Part shown: piece by piece, positions 1 through 5,101 of the stretch | Layout of the letters: every line of letters begins with the position of its first letter | How positions within the stretch are numbered: position 1 is the stretch's first letter | Source: Candidatus Bathyarchaeota archaeon | GTDB lineage: Archaea > Thermoproteota > Bathyarchaeia > EX4484-135 | Reading direction: 5' to 3' | Assembly: GCA_011040545.1 (NCBI GenBank) | Contig: DQYM01000081.1 | Span: forward strand, 1-5,785 | DNA length: 5,785 nucleotides | Position numbers and translations under genes: made by a program | The notes under the pieces: model-generated | Told to the model about the DNA's origin: nothing | Seen by the model: only the letters and a program-made list of their open reading frames with translations | Database searches by the model: none

Positions 1-2
1 CG

Positions 3-89
3 AAGGAAGTAGGGCCTGAGGCTATTCCTGCCATAAAGGTTAGCTCAAGGATACTGAAGAAGCTAGGTGAGAGGGAGATAGTGCTCTAG
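3..89 (+). CDS. C-terminal end of an unrecognised protein (partial)
   Basis: The first 89 bases are open only in this plus-strand frame; the other two forward frames meet stops within the first 20 bases. It encodes 28 residues ending KKLGEREIVL before a TAG stop. The tail is charged (Lys/Glu/Arg) with alternating hydrophobics, as expected of a soluble protein end. TAG is also the commonest stop among the other genes here. I recognise no family, and the fragment is too short to assign one. It converges on the beta-grasp gene, whose stop lies at 100-102, leaving a 10-base gap with no obvious terminator. Most of the gene is off the left edge. Confidence 0.6.
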   Translation, partial: KEVGPEAIPAIKVSSRILKKLGEREIVL

Positions 90-99
90 GGCGCCATGC

Positions 100-387
100 C
101 TAAAGCCTAATCAGGGGGAGGAGTTCCAGCCTATCCCCATTGCTTAGCCTAGCTGAGAGGCCACCAAGGACATCTACATCACGCCCATTTAGGAGTATGA
201 GGAAGTTGGTCCTTGGGTCGCCTGTATCAGGATCAAATATAATGGCCTCTAGGCCCTCCACCTGCCTGCAGAGGGCCCTGAGGGCCTGGAGCACGCTAGC
301 CCCCTCCTCAAGCCCTAAGCTCAGCTCATCCCTGCCAACGAGCCAGGCTAGGGGGCCGTGGAGGCGAACTAAGACCTGCAAGGCCAT
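100..387 (-). CDS. MoaD/ThiS-like ubiquitin-fold protein without C-terminal Gly-Gly
   Basis: A 95-residue protein with the layout of the MoaD/ThiS sulfur-carrier family: an opening beta hairpin (ALQVLVRLHGPL, residues 2-13), a second strand with DELSLGLEEG, a helix (SVLQALRALCRQVEG), then the typical LLNGRDVDVLGGL segment followed by LSNGDRLELLP. In family members the last strand runs into Pro-Pro-x-x-Gly-Gly, whose final glycine is adenylated and thiolated or conjugated. Here it ends PLIRL and stops, and neither other frame supplies a Gly-Gly within a few codons, so a late frameshift is not the explanation. The ATG shares its A with the TGA stop of the upstream SerK-like gene (TGATG), which implies translational coupling; a GTG one codon earlier is the alternative start. 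The fold assignment is fairly safe. A classical carrier function (molybdopterin, thiamine, tRNA thiolation, cysteine) is doubtful without the diglycine. Confidence 0.8.
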   Translation of the reverse strand: MALQVLVRLHGPLAWLVGRDELSLGLEEGASVLQALRALCRQVEGLEAIIFDPDTGDPRTNFLILLNGRDVDVLGGLSARLSNGDRLELLPLIRL

Positions 388-1256
388 CACTCCAGTATTA
401 TAATGGGCTCCTCATACCTACGCCCATCCACTACGCTGCCTGGCGGTAGGCACCTGGCCCTCTTGGAAGCCACAAGCTCCCTGAAGGCCTCCTCTAGAGC
501 CTGCCTTGGCCCCCCAGCCCTCAGGAGGCCTAAGGGCACGTTTAAGAAGAGGGGCCTATTCGGTATGATGTGCCTAGTGGTCTTATGTGGGAACACCTGG
601 CCAGAGAGGGCTATTGATAGCACATCTTGCTTCAGCACTTTAGGCGTCATTAGGACAGCATCTACCTCACCAGCTGAGAGCTTTCGCATGGCATCTTCTT
701 CATCCTCAAATTCAACTTCAATGCCAATTTTCCTTAAGGCTGTTTCAAGTAGCTCTACTAGCTCCCAGGCCTCACGCTTATCATCAAATTCTGCTATTAG
801 GCTAATGAACTCCCTCCCATCTGTTAGTGCTAGGGCTATTGGTGGCACTCCTACCTCATCTGGCCTTAAGCTCTGGCGTTCCTTAAGGACAAAGCCGAAC
901 TCATGACTTAAGCGATCTACTAAGGCCCTGAGGGAGCTTAGGCCCCTCAGCGTCCTATACCAACAGCCTAGCCTTATGCTTGGGTCCTTGTAGTCCACTA
1001 GGCACGCTGCTGCCCACCTGCAGTTCAAGGCCCTAAGGGCCTCTACCCTATGCGTTCCATCTAGGACGACCAGGCTAGCCTCATCTACTATGATTGGGTG
1101 CTTTAGCACGCTATCACGCTCAATTTCACGCATGAGGGAGAGGAGCAGCTCTGGCACGGTTTCCTCATGGTGCTTAACATCATCTACGTCCACGAGGGCT
1201 AGCTTGAGGCCAGAGGGGCCAGGCACCACTATGGGCGAGGACCCCTCATCGCTCAC
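387..1256 (-). CDS. SerK/ParB-like protein, possible free L-serine kinase
   Basis: With the GTG start chosen here the protein has 289 residues. The N-terminal part (about 20-90) is a ParB/sulfiredoxin-type domain: DVDDVKHHEET (23-33), then PIIVDEASLVVLDGTHRVEAL, with the signature DGTHR at 66-70. In archaeal ADP-dependent free serine kinases (SerK, characterised in Thermococcus) this is DGHHR, with a catalytic glutamate in the preceding helix; Glu31 or Glu32 would fit. Those enzymes make O-phosphoserine for cysteine synthesis. Residues 130-250 form a second alpha/beta part with an FPHKTTRHIIPNRP stretch, which I believe recurs in SerK relatives. GTG 1256 is preferred because GGAGG lies seven bases before it; longer versions would start deep inside the upstream gene. 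It overlaps that gene's end by 11 bases and its own stop overlaps the beta-grasp start. The His-to-Thr change in DGHHR leaves activity open. A ParB-like regulator is the alternative. Confidence 0.65.
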   Translation of the reverse strand: MSDEGSSPIVVPGPSGLKLALVDVDDVKHHEETVPELLLSLMREIERDSVLKHPIIVDEASLVVLDGTHRVEALRALNCRWAAACLVDYKDPSIRLGCWYRTLRGLSSLRALVDRLSHEFGFVLKERQSLRPDEVGVPPIALALTDGREFISLIAEFDDKREAWELVELLETALRKIGIEVEFEDEEDAMRKLSAGEVDAVLMTPKVLKQDVLSIALSGQVFPHKTTRHIIPNRPLFLNVPLGLLRAGGPRQALEEAFRELVASKRARCLPPGSVVDGRRYEEPIIILE

Positions 1257-1623
1257 CCTTACCCCTCCCAAGCACCCTCTGGACGACACGGGCAGCAAGC
1301 TTAACGGCACTAGAGGCCAGCCTGTAGGCCTCAGCTGGATCATCTGTTTCAGATATAGCCTGTATGAGGCGCTCTGTGGCCATGAGGAGGCCTATTACCC
1401 TATCTGAAGGTGCCCTGTGCTCAATGATGGCATCCATGACCAACATCTCAAGGGCCTGAGCGCTGCCTAAGCAGTGGTAGATGCAGGCTTGTGCCTTCCT
1501 AGCAGCCTCAAGGGAGAACATGAGCGAGAGGGCGGGCTCATCCTTGGCTAGGCTTAGCTCAGCCCTAGCCTCCCTTAAGTACCTAAGCGCCCATCCCCTG
1601 CTAGTTAGATCTATGAGTTCCAT
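1246..1623 (-). CDS. Small all-helical protein, HEPN-like
   Basis: A 125-residue protein predicted almost wholly helical, with no signal peptide or membrane segment. The N-terminal half (WALRYLREARAELSLA, then about 31-52, SLMFSLEAARKAQACIYHCL) recalls HEPN four-helix bundles: a tryptophan and Arg/Glu-rich first helix, then a helix with paired small residues and lysine. The HEPN RNase signature (Arg, four to six residues, His) is not clean here: the nearest match, Arg42 and His50, is spaced by seven. No nuclease activity should therefore be inferred. The C-terminal helix ends basic (RVLGRGKGER). It is first of three overlapping minus-strand genes, and the SerK-like gene starts inside its last codons. 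A TATA box at 1661-1668 sits 38 bases before the ATG; the ribosome site (CGGGG) is weak. An unrelated helical family is possible. Confidence 0.7.
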   Translation of the reverse strand: MELIDLTSRGWALRYLREARAELSLAKDEPALSLMFSLEAARKAQACIYHCLGSAQALEMLVMDAIIEHRAPSDRVIGLLMATERLIQAISETDDPAEAYRLASSAVKLAARVVQRVLGRGKGER

Positions 1624-1660
1624 CCCCGAGCACTCTTCCCATAAGGTGCTTAAAGGGGAG

Positions 1661-1668
1661 CTTAAAAG
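1661..1668 (-). promoter_or_regulatory. TATA box of the three-gene unit
   Basis: CTTTTAAG on the minus strand, ending 38 bases before the ATG at 1623 and just after the eS17 stop at 1674. The spacing matches the boxes before eS17 and histone, so the unit probably has its own promoter instead of depending on eS17 read-through. A second AT core (CTTTAAG, about 1649-1656) is closer and would give an almost leaderless mRNA. Confidence 0.5.
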
Positions 1669-1673
1669 CCTAG

Positions 1674-1901
1674 CTACTCCTCCTCGGCCCCCGTCTCGCC
1701 TACTGGCAGCTCAACGAGGCCCTTAGATATCAGGCGGGTTATGTAGCCAGCTATTCGGTTCCTCACACGCTTAGAGGCCCCCTCAAGCAGCAGGGCCACC
1801 ATGCGCTTGTTGTGCTCAAAATTATTCGTGAACTTATCTGGGTAGGTAGCTAGGAGCTCCTCAGCCGTCCTCTTTATCAGCCTTGGCCTGACCTTGCCCA
1901 T
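1674..1901 (-). CDS. rps17e: 30S ribosomal protein eS17 (S17e)
   Basis: A 75-residue small-subunit protein found only in archaea and eukaryotes. The hallmark sequence is clear: [16 protein letters not shown] at 1-16, [13 protein letters not shown] at 20-32, and [15 protein letters not shown] at 43-57, the helical region that binds 16S rRNA. Past residue 60 it has a short extension ending in acidic GAEEE, slightly longer than many archaeal copies. The start at 1901 is fixed by family conservation, by GGTGGAG five bases before the ATG, and by a TATA box 39 bases upstream. A longer in-frame version from 1973 would begin upstream of that TATA box and is not credible. It is divergent from the histone gene, and the promoter of the next unit begins right after its stop. 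Confidence 0.95.
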   Translation of the reverse strand: MGKVRPRLIKRTAEELLATYPDKFTNNFEHNKRMVALLLEGASKRVRNRIAGYITRLISKGLVELPVGETGAEEE

Positions 1902-1939
1902 CCACGCTCCACCCGCACTACCGCTCCAGCACGCTAGTC

Positions 1940-1947
1940 CTTTTATC
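1940..1947 (-). promoter_or_regulatory. TATA box of eS17
   Basis: GATAAAAG on the minus strand, preceded by purine-rich GAAAGG that could serve as a BRE. It ends 39 bases before the ATG at 1901, predicting transcription start near 1917 and a leader of about 15 nt holding GGTGGAG. Confidence 0.6.
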
Positions 1948-1969
1948 CCTTTCGTGCTAGGCACCAGCT

Positions 1970-2180
1970 CCATCAGGATGGTAATCCTAGTAGGCCAGGC
2001 CTCCTGCTAGGGGCCTGCAGATAGCCAAATGGTGCTACGCCATGCCATGCCCATCCTACGTTTCAAGTGCTGAAACGTAGTATTGTGTAGCTTATGCTAA
2101 TCTATGGCAAGGCATAGTGCTCTGCGTGTAATGTTACCCTGTGAGGGGCTGTGAAAGTCTAGAGCACATGCACTAAGACC
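1970..2180. other. Intergenic region between eS17 and histone with inverted repeats
   Basis: This is the central part of the 326-base gap between the divergent eS17 and histone starts (1902-2227), whose edges hold the two core promoters. I find no credible coding frame in it. It contains three pairing elements: the perfect palindrome at 2056-2080; a 10-of-11 pairing of 2031-2041 with 2111-2121, including three G-U wobbles; and a 7-bp pairing of 2117-2123 with 2161-2167. The last two share bases 2117-2121, so they exclude each other. All lie upstream of the histone TATA box, hence outside its mRNA. They are either protein-binding sites or part of a separate small transcript. Confidence 0.4.
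2056..2080. repeat. Perfect 10-bp inverted repeat, 5-base spacer
   Basis: CTACGTTTCA, spacer AGTGC, then TGAAACGTAG: both arms match perfectly. It sits about 110 bases from each flanking TATA box. It could be an operator for a dimeric regulator or an RNA hairpin; no T-run follows on the plus strand, so it does not look like a terminator. Confidence 0.75.
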
Positions 2181-2186
2181 AAAAAA

Positions 2187-2194
2187 CTTAAATA
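2187..2194 (+). promoter_or_regulatory. TATA box of the histone gene
   Basis: CTTAAATA preceded by an A-rich CCAAAAAA stretch consistent with a BRE. It ends 34 bases before ATG 2228, predicting transcription start near 2215 and a leader of roughly 13 nt carrying GAGGGGGT. Confidence 0.65.
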
Positions 2195-2227
2195 CCCTTC
2201 CTCTCCAAGGGATATGCGAGGGGGTAG

Positions 2228-2458
2228 ATGGGCATGCCCAGGGGCGAGCTATCTAGGGCTGCTGCCTGGAGGCTCTGCAAGAAGGCTGGTGCTGAGAGGG
2301 TCAGCCGTGCTGCTGCTCGCAAGCTAGCTGAGATACTAGAGGAAGTTGGCCTTAGGATCGCCCAGGAGGCCCTCGGCTACGCCACGCACGCTGGCCGTAA
2401 GACCATCAAGGAAGAGGATATAATCGTAGCTGCCAAGAAGCTAGTCGGTATCCCTTAG
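2228..2458 (+). CDS. Archaeal histone (HMf/HMt family)
   Basis: A 76-residue single histone-fold protein that wraps DNA as dimers and larger oligomers. Helix 1 covers about 8-19, followed by the L1 loop GAERVS (21-26) whose arginine enters the minor groove. The long helix 2 runs to about 54, then the diagnostic [12 protein letters not shown] (54-65) supplies the Arg/Lys/Thr contacts of loop 2, and helix 3 ends at GIP. There is no long tail. The N-terminus ([16 protein letters not shown]) departs from the usual LPxAPxxR opening and carries a cysteine at 17. Two starts are possible: ATG 2228, three bases after GGGGG, and ATG 2234, whose nine-base spacing is more usual; the fold is unaffected. 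It is divergent from eS17 and convergent with the winged-helix gene. Confidence 0.95.
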   Translation: MGMPRGELSRAAAWRLCKKAGAERVSRAAARKLAEILEEVGLRIAQEALGYATHAGRKTIKEEDIIVAAKKLVGIP

Positions 2459-2489
2459 GCGCTGGGCCATAGCTGACCAAGCTACCCCT

Positions 2490-2852
2490 CTATTTTTTAT
2501 TTGCCATGCCCTGATCTGTGGTATGCAAGTGGTATCTAGGTAGGGCATTCGCTAGCTCTCTACCAGCTGCAGTTAGCATATAGGGCCTTCGCTCCCTTCT
2601 ATTTCCACCAGTAATAAGGCCTAGCTCCCTCAGCTTCCTTAGGTTCCACTTCACAGTTGAGAGGGGCATGTTATATCGGCCTGCTATCCGCTTAGCTAGG
2701 CCAGTTAGCGTTAGGCCAGTGCCCTCACACTCCCTTGCCTCTGCTAAGATGAGCTTCTGGGTTGGCGTGAGCTTAGATGAAGCAATCCTGATGAACATAG
2801 AGCGCCAGTATGCTGGGCCTGGATCCTGCTGGTTGAGGAGCCTTGATAGCAC
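2490..2852 (-). CDS. Winged helix-turn-helix transcriptional regulator
   Basis: From GTG 2852 the protein has 120 residues. Residues 28-104 form a winged-helix domain: LTPTQKLILAEARE (helix 1), LTLTGLAKRIAGRY (helix 2), then NMPLSTVKWNLRKLRELGLI (61-80) as turn plus recognition helix. A basic wing, TGGNRRERRPYMLT, and a final helix, AAGRELANAL, follow. It belongs to the broad ArsR/MarR-like archaeal group and should bind DNA as a dimer; no ligand or metal site is visible. The 5' end is uncertain. GTG 2852 has no good ribosome site and ATG 2798 has none either. A perfect TATA/Shine-Dalgarno set instead points to ATG 2886 in another frame, which hits TAG after nine codons (see the small ORF). 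One extra base between 2886 and 2853 would explain this. Confidence 0.8.
   Translation of the reverse strand: MLSRLLNQQDPGPAYWRSMFIRIASSKLTPTQKLILAEARECEGTGLTLTGLAKRIAGRYNMPLSTVKWNLRKLRELGLITGGNRRERRPYMLTAAGRELANALPRYHLHTTDQGMANKK
2491..2502 (+). terminator. T-rich terminator of the histone gene
   Basis: TATTTTTTATTT begins 32 bases after the histone stop and is the longest T-run downstream of it. Archaeal polymerase stops at such non-hairpin T-runs. On the other strand the same bases encode the last codons (Asn-Lys-Lys-stop) of the winged-helix gene, so the two genes' ends share it. Confidence 0.6.
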
Positions 2853-2856
2853 TAGC

Positions 2857-2886
2857 CTAAGGGCTGCCGCCAGGCCTGACCCTCAT
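2857..2886 (-). other. Nine-codon leader ORF, or frameshifted start of the regulator gene
   Basis: ATG 2886 follows GGAGG by four bases and lies 36 bases after a TATA-like box, exactly the layout of the solid genes here. It reads MRVRPGGSP then TAG, five bases before the GTG of the regulator frame. Dropping one base would join it to the regulator as MRVRLAAALRLVLSRLL, a natural-looking helix. It is therefore a sequencing or true indel, a leader peptide, or a +1 frameshift at CCT-TAG. Confidence 0.45.
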
Positions 2887-2913
2887 AACCCTCCTACCCA
2901 CTGGGGAGGGCCA

Positions 2914-2921
2914 GCTATAGC
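2914..2921 (+). promoter_or_regulatory. TATA box candidate for the structured RNA
   Basis: GCTATAGC, a palindrome, so direction is not given by the box itself. About 22-27 bases downstream on the plus strand is the start of the closing helix of the candidate RNA (2939). Confidence 0.3.
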
Positions 2922-2929
2922 TCATAAGC
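2921..2929 (-). promoter_or_regulatory. TATA-like box of the regulator gene
   Basis: GCTTATGAG on the minus strand, preceded by purine-rich GAGGAAAT as a possible BRE. It predicts transcription start near 2900 and a short leader with GTAGGAGGGTT before ATG 2886. A near copy occurs at 3136-3143. Confidence 0.45.
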
Positions 2930-2938
2930 ATTTCCTCA

Positions 2939-3139
2939 ATAGTGCCCCTAGGCCCAAGGGGAGGTGGGCAGCTCATCATGGAGCCCTAGGGCCACAGGCC
3001 CTCAGGACCCCACGGCAGCCATCATAGCCTGTCGCCTGCCCGACCGACCCCCCATCACAGGCGGGAGCCCTCAAGGGCCCTCAGGGGGCGTGGGAAGGCA
3101 GGCCCTATGGCTCGTGCTCTACTTAGCGGGGGGCATGAT
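2939..3139 (+). ncRNA. Candidate structured RNA of about 200 nt, unassigned
   Basis: The stretch 2941-3140 is about 68% GC by hand count, well above the flanking genes, and has no credible reading frame. The ends pair: 2939-2948 with 3130-3139 (9 of 10, one G-U wobble that would be lost on the other strand). Inside are a 6-bp hairpin, AGGGCC/GGCCCT, at 2988-3002, extended by CCT/AGG across a bulge, and a nested arm: GCCTGCC 3034-3040 with GGCAGGC 3097-3103, CCCCC 3049-3053 with GGGGG 3084-3088, and GCCC/GGGC capping at 3067-3078. GCTATAGC at 2914-2921 lies one TATA distance before the 5' end, and a T-rich tract follows the 3' end. I could not match SRP RNA, RNase P RNA, rRNA, tRNA or C/D-box signatures. 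Transcription is inferred, not shown. Confidence 0.35.
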
Positions 3140-3144
3140 AAGCA

Positions 3145-3156
3145 TTTTCCCTTCTT
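3145..3156 (+). terminator. T/C-rich tract after the candidate RNA
   Basis: TTTTCCCTTCTT begins six bases after the closing helix of the candidate RNA and before the convergent membrane-protein stop at 3170. It would act as a pyrimidine-rich archaeal terminator on the plus strand. Confidence 0.35.
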
Positions 3157-3169
3157 AGCACTCCCATTC

Positions 3170-4987
3170 CTACTCTAGGACATCTATAACGACCATGTTC
3201 TTATCCACTAGGACGCTTATTGGATCGCCAATATCCTTGGCCAGCAGTAGGTAGACATCCTCTGGGTCTAGGAGCTCTACCTTAGCTAGCACGTGGACCA
3301 CGCTGCCGTTCTCAAGCCTTATGTCAAGCCAGATGCGGGTGTTCCCACCTTCAACGTACTCGTGCTTGCCGACCAGCGTGCCACTCACCGTTATGTAGCG
3401 CTCTACCTCACGGCCAACTAAGGAGTAGGCCATCACAATGGCCTCCCTTAGGCCCCCGACCTCCGCACAGTCCACCCTGATGAGGCGCCTATCCGTTGCC
3501 CTAACTAGTGCGAAGTAGGTTGGGTAGTAGTGGCCATCCTGTACTATGAATATCGGTATGTGGTAGTAGAGGTCCGAGCCTATCCTGTAGAGCAGGGCTA
3601 GTGGCGTGGAGTAGTGGCCAGCTGGTAGCTCTGGCAAGCCTGCCTTAGCAACTGCCTTGGCCTCAGATGGCGATATCAAGGCTAGGTGGTCTAGGCTATA
3701 CAGGTATAGGCCATCCCGCCTGGCGATTATGACGAGCTCCAGCAGGCTTGGGTTCCTCTTGTTCTGGAATAAGTAAACGCCCACGAGCTCGCCATTGGGC
3801 CACAGCTGGTACCTAAGGCCCTGTGGCTCAGCTGGCTCAGCAGAGCGATCTGAGTAGTACGGTAGGCCATTCCAGAAGTTCAGCTCATTATCGGCTGTCC
3901 ACCTAAACGAGCCGAAGGCAGCGCCCATGGCCTCAAGCCACTCCTCATCCCAGCGCTGGACGACCCAATCTGGTGCTTCATCTGGCCTGTACTGGCCCAG
4001 CAGGGCACCCGTCCTTGGATCCCAGATGTGGACCATTGGGTCCGTGAGGGGGCCAAATGGGACCTCGTAGTAGCTGGTCGTAACGTATACAAGGCCATTG
4101 TGCTCTGGGCTCCAGGTTAGGTAGGCCCTCGTGAAGGTTCGGCTTGGGAATAGATCTTGGGCGTGAACCCTTATGTCCCTATCAAACCAGAGGCCCTCCC
4201 CGTACATCGCCTTAAGCGGTACTACCTCTGCCCTCTCACCAGTAGCATCTGTTATGGGTACTACTATGGCCTCCCTTATCCTATTGCTATCGCCGAGGAG
4301 GAGGGAGCCAAATAGCGGGGGCTCGCTTATGGTAGCTATCCAGCATAGCTCACCACCGTACATGCCTAAGTGAACGCTTGTTACCAAGGAGGCAGCACTT
4401 GTCTTCTTCACCTCAGCTATTGAGCGTGCTATCTCGCTCGTAGTTACCCTAAGCTGATCTGGATCTACCTCTGGGAATATATCTACGGAGCCAACCCCGA
4501 CCTCCTTGAAGTAGCTGAGCATGTGGTTAGCCCTTGAGAAATCCACGGCCCTAAATGCTAGTGGCACGCCTATTGGGCCAGCTGCGATGACGACCAAAAT
4601 AGCTAAAACTACAATCGCCTTCACTAGCCTCTTGCTCATCACCTTCTTTATCATCTCCCTTGCTGGCCTCTTAGCTAGCAGCCCCCTTAGGCTTGGCACG
4701 CCTAGCTTTGCCATCCTCCTCGCAAGCCATCGGCCTGCCAGTACTATGGCGGCGAGGGCGAGCAGCCTAATGGGCACGAGCCAGAGCAAGTATATGTGGA
4801 TGGGCATGAATATGGTAGAACAGCCGTGGAAGTAGCCTATGATGGCTAATATGGCAGCTAGGCCTAGGTAAGCCCTGTAGCCTAGCCCCTGCCCTGGCCT
4901 AACCTCGCTTACCAGGCGGGCTACATACCATACGTCAAGCAGCAAGCTCAGCCAAGCTCCCATGGTGATGAATAGTAGGGCTAGCAT
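3170..4987 (-). CDS. Membrane protein: four TM helices and large outer domain
   Basis: A 605-residue protein I do not recognise. The N-terminus has four hydrophobic segments at about 1-23, 38-53, 61-85 and 121-143. The Arg/Lys-rich linker 86-123 (RRMAKLG, KRPAREMIKKVMSKR) should be cytoplasmic, which puts the remaining 460 residues outside the cell. That outer part is rich in short aromatic beta segments (AYLTWSPEHNGLVYVTTSYYEVPFG, about 285-309) with turns such as WDPRTGALLG and no enzyme motif I can name. The last 75 residues (RYITVSGTLVG, then IWLDIRLENGS) look like a small OB-type beta barrel. The start at 4987 is chosen because GGAGG lies four bases before it and a TATA box lies at 5022-5029. 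The longer in-frame ATG at 5018-5020 abuts that box and would be upstream of transcription. It is divergent from valS. Confidence 0.85.
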   Translation of the reverse strand: MLALLFITMGAWLSLLLDVWYVARLVSEVRPGQGLGYRAYLGLAAILAIIGYFHGCSTIFMPIHIYLLWLVPIRLLALAAIVLAGRWLARRMAKLGVPSLRGLLAKRPAREMIKKVMSKRLVKAIVVLAILVVIAAGPIGVPLAFRAVDFSRANHMLSYFKEVGVGSVDIFPEVDPDQLRVTTSEIARSIAEVKKTSAASLVTSVHLGMYGGELCWIATISEPPLFGSLLLGDSNRIREAIVVPITDATGERAEVVPLKAMYGEGLWFDRDIRVHAQDLFPSRTFTRAYLTWSPEHNGLVYVTTSYYEVPFGPLTDPMVHIWDPRTGALLGQYRPDEAPDWVVQRWDEEWLEAMGAAFGSFRWTADNELNFWNGLPYYSDRSAEPAEPQGLRYQLWPNGELVGVYLFQNKRNPSLLELVIIARRDGLYLYSLDHLALISPSEAKAVAKAGLPELPAGHYSTPLALLYRIGSDLYYHIPIFIVQDGHYYPTYFALVRATDRRLIRVDCAEVGGLREAIVMAYSLVGREVERYITVSGTLVGKHEYVEGGNTRIWLDIRLENGSVVHVLAKVELLDPEDVYLLLAKDIGDPISVLVDKNMVVIDVLE

Positions 4988-5021
4988 GCTCCCTCCCCTT
5001 GGGCTAGCTGACCACGCCATC

Positions 5022-5029
5022 CTTATAAG
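5022..5029 (-). promoter_or_regulatory. TATA box of the membrane-protein gene
   Basis: CTTATAAG, palindromic, ends 35 bases before ATG 4987; predicted transcription start is near 5000, giving a leader that is mostly the GGGGAGGGAG ribosome site. Its position is the main argument for the shorter start. Confidence 0.6.
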
Positions 5030-5063
5030 AACTAACGGGCAACACCACTTGCCCTAGAGCAGC

Positions 5064-5071
5064 CTTAAATG
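5064..5071 (+). promoter_or_regulatory. TATA box of valS
   Basis: CTTAAATG, almost the same core as the histone box, ending 31 bases before GTG 5102 and 34 before GTG 5105. It contains the in-frame ATG at 5069, which therefore cannot be in the mRNA if this box is used. The two TATA boxes of the divergent pair are about 42 bases apart. Confidence 0.55.
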
Positions 5072-5101
5072 GCCTTAGAGGTGGCCAAGGGGTGGTGGAG
5101 C

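Noticed and set aside
1246..1343. Longer SerK-like protein starting at ATG 1343
   Set aside because: The extra 29 residues lie inside the upstream gene, look like out-of-frame sequence and lack a ribosome site, whereas GTG 1256 has GGAGG seven bases before it.
140..1726. Plus-strand open frames opposite the three-gene unit
   Set aside because: Serine/proline/arginine-rich translations typical of the antisense of real genes in CTAG/AGG-rich DNA; the minus-strand genes have family matches.
2960..3060. C/D-box sRNA on the minus strand (ATGATGA near 2975, CTGA near 3005)
   Set aside because: Boxes are not in a proper C-D'-C'-D arrangement with guide-length spacers and terminal stem, and the region is too GC-rich.
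2935..3140. SRP RNA or RNase P RNA in the GC-rich block
   Set aside because: The RNase P core (GAGGAAAGUCC and ACAGAA types) and the SRP helix 8 motif (GGAAG with AGCAGC) are not found on either strand. GAGGAAATGC near 2930 on the minus strand is only a partial resemblance at the wrong place.
2668..3158. Plus-strand open frames across 2668-3158
   Set aside because: Part lies antisense to the winged-helix gene and the rest follows the GC-rich intergenic block; no ribosome site, promoter fit or protein-like composition.
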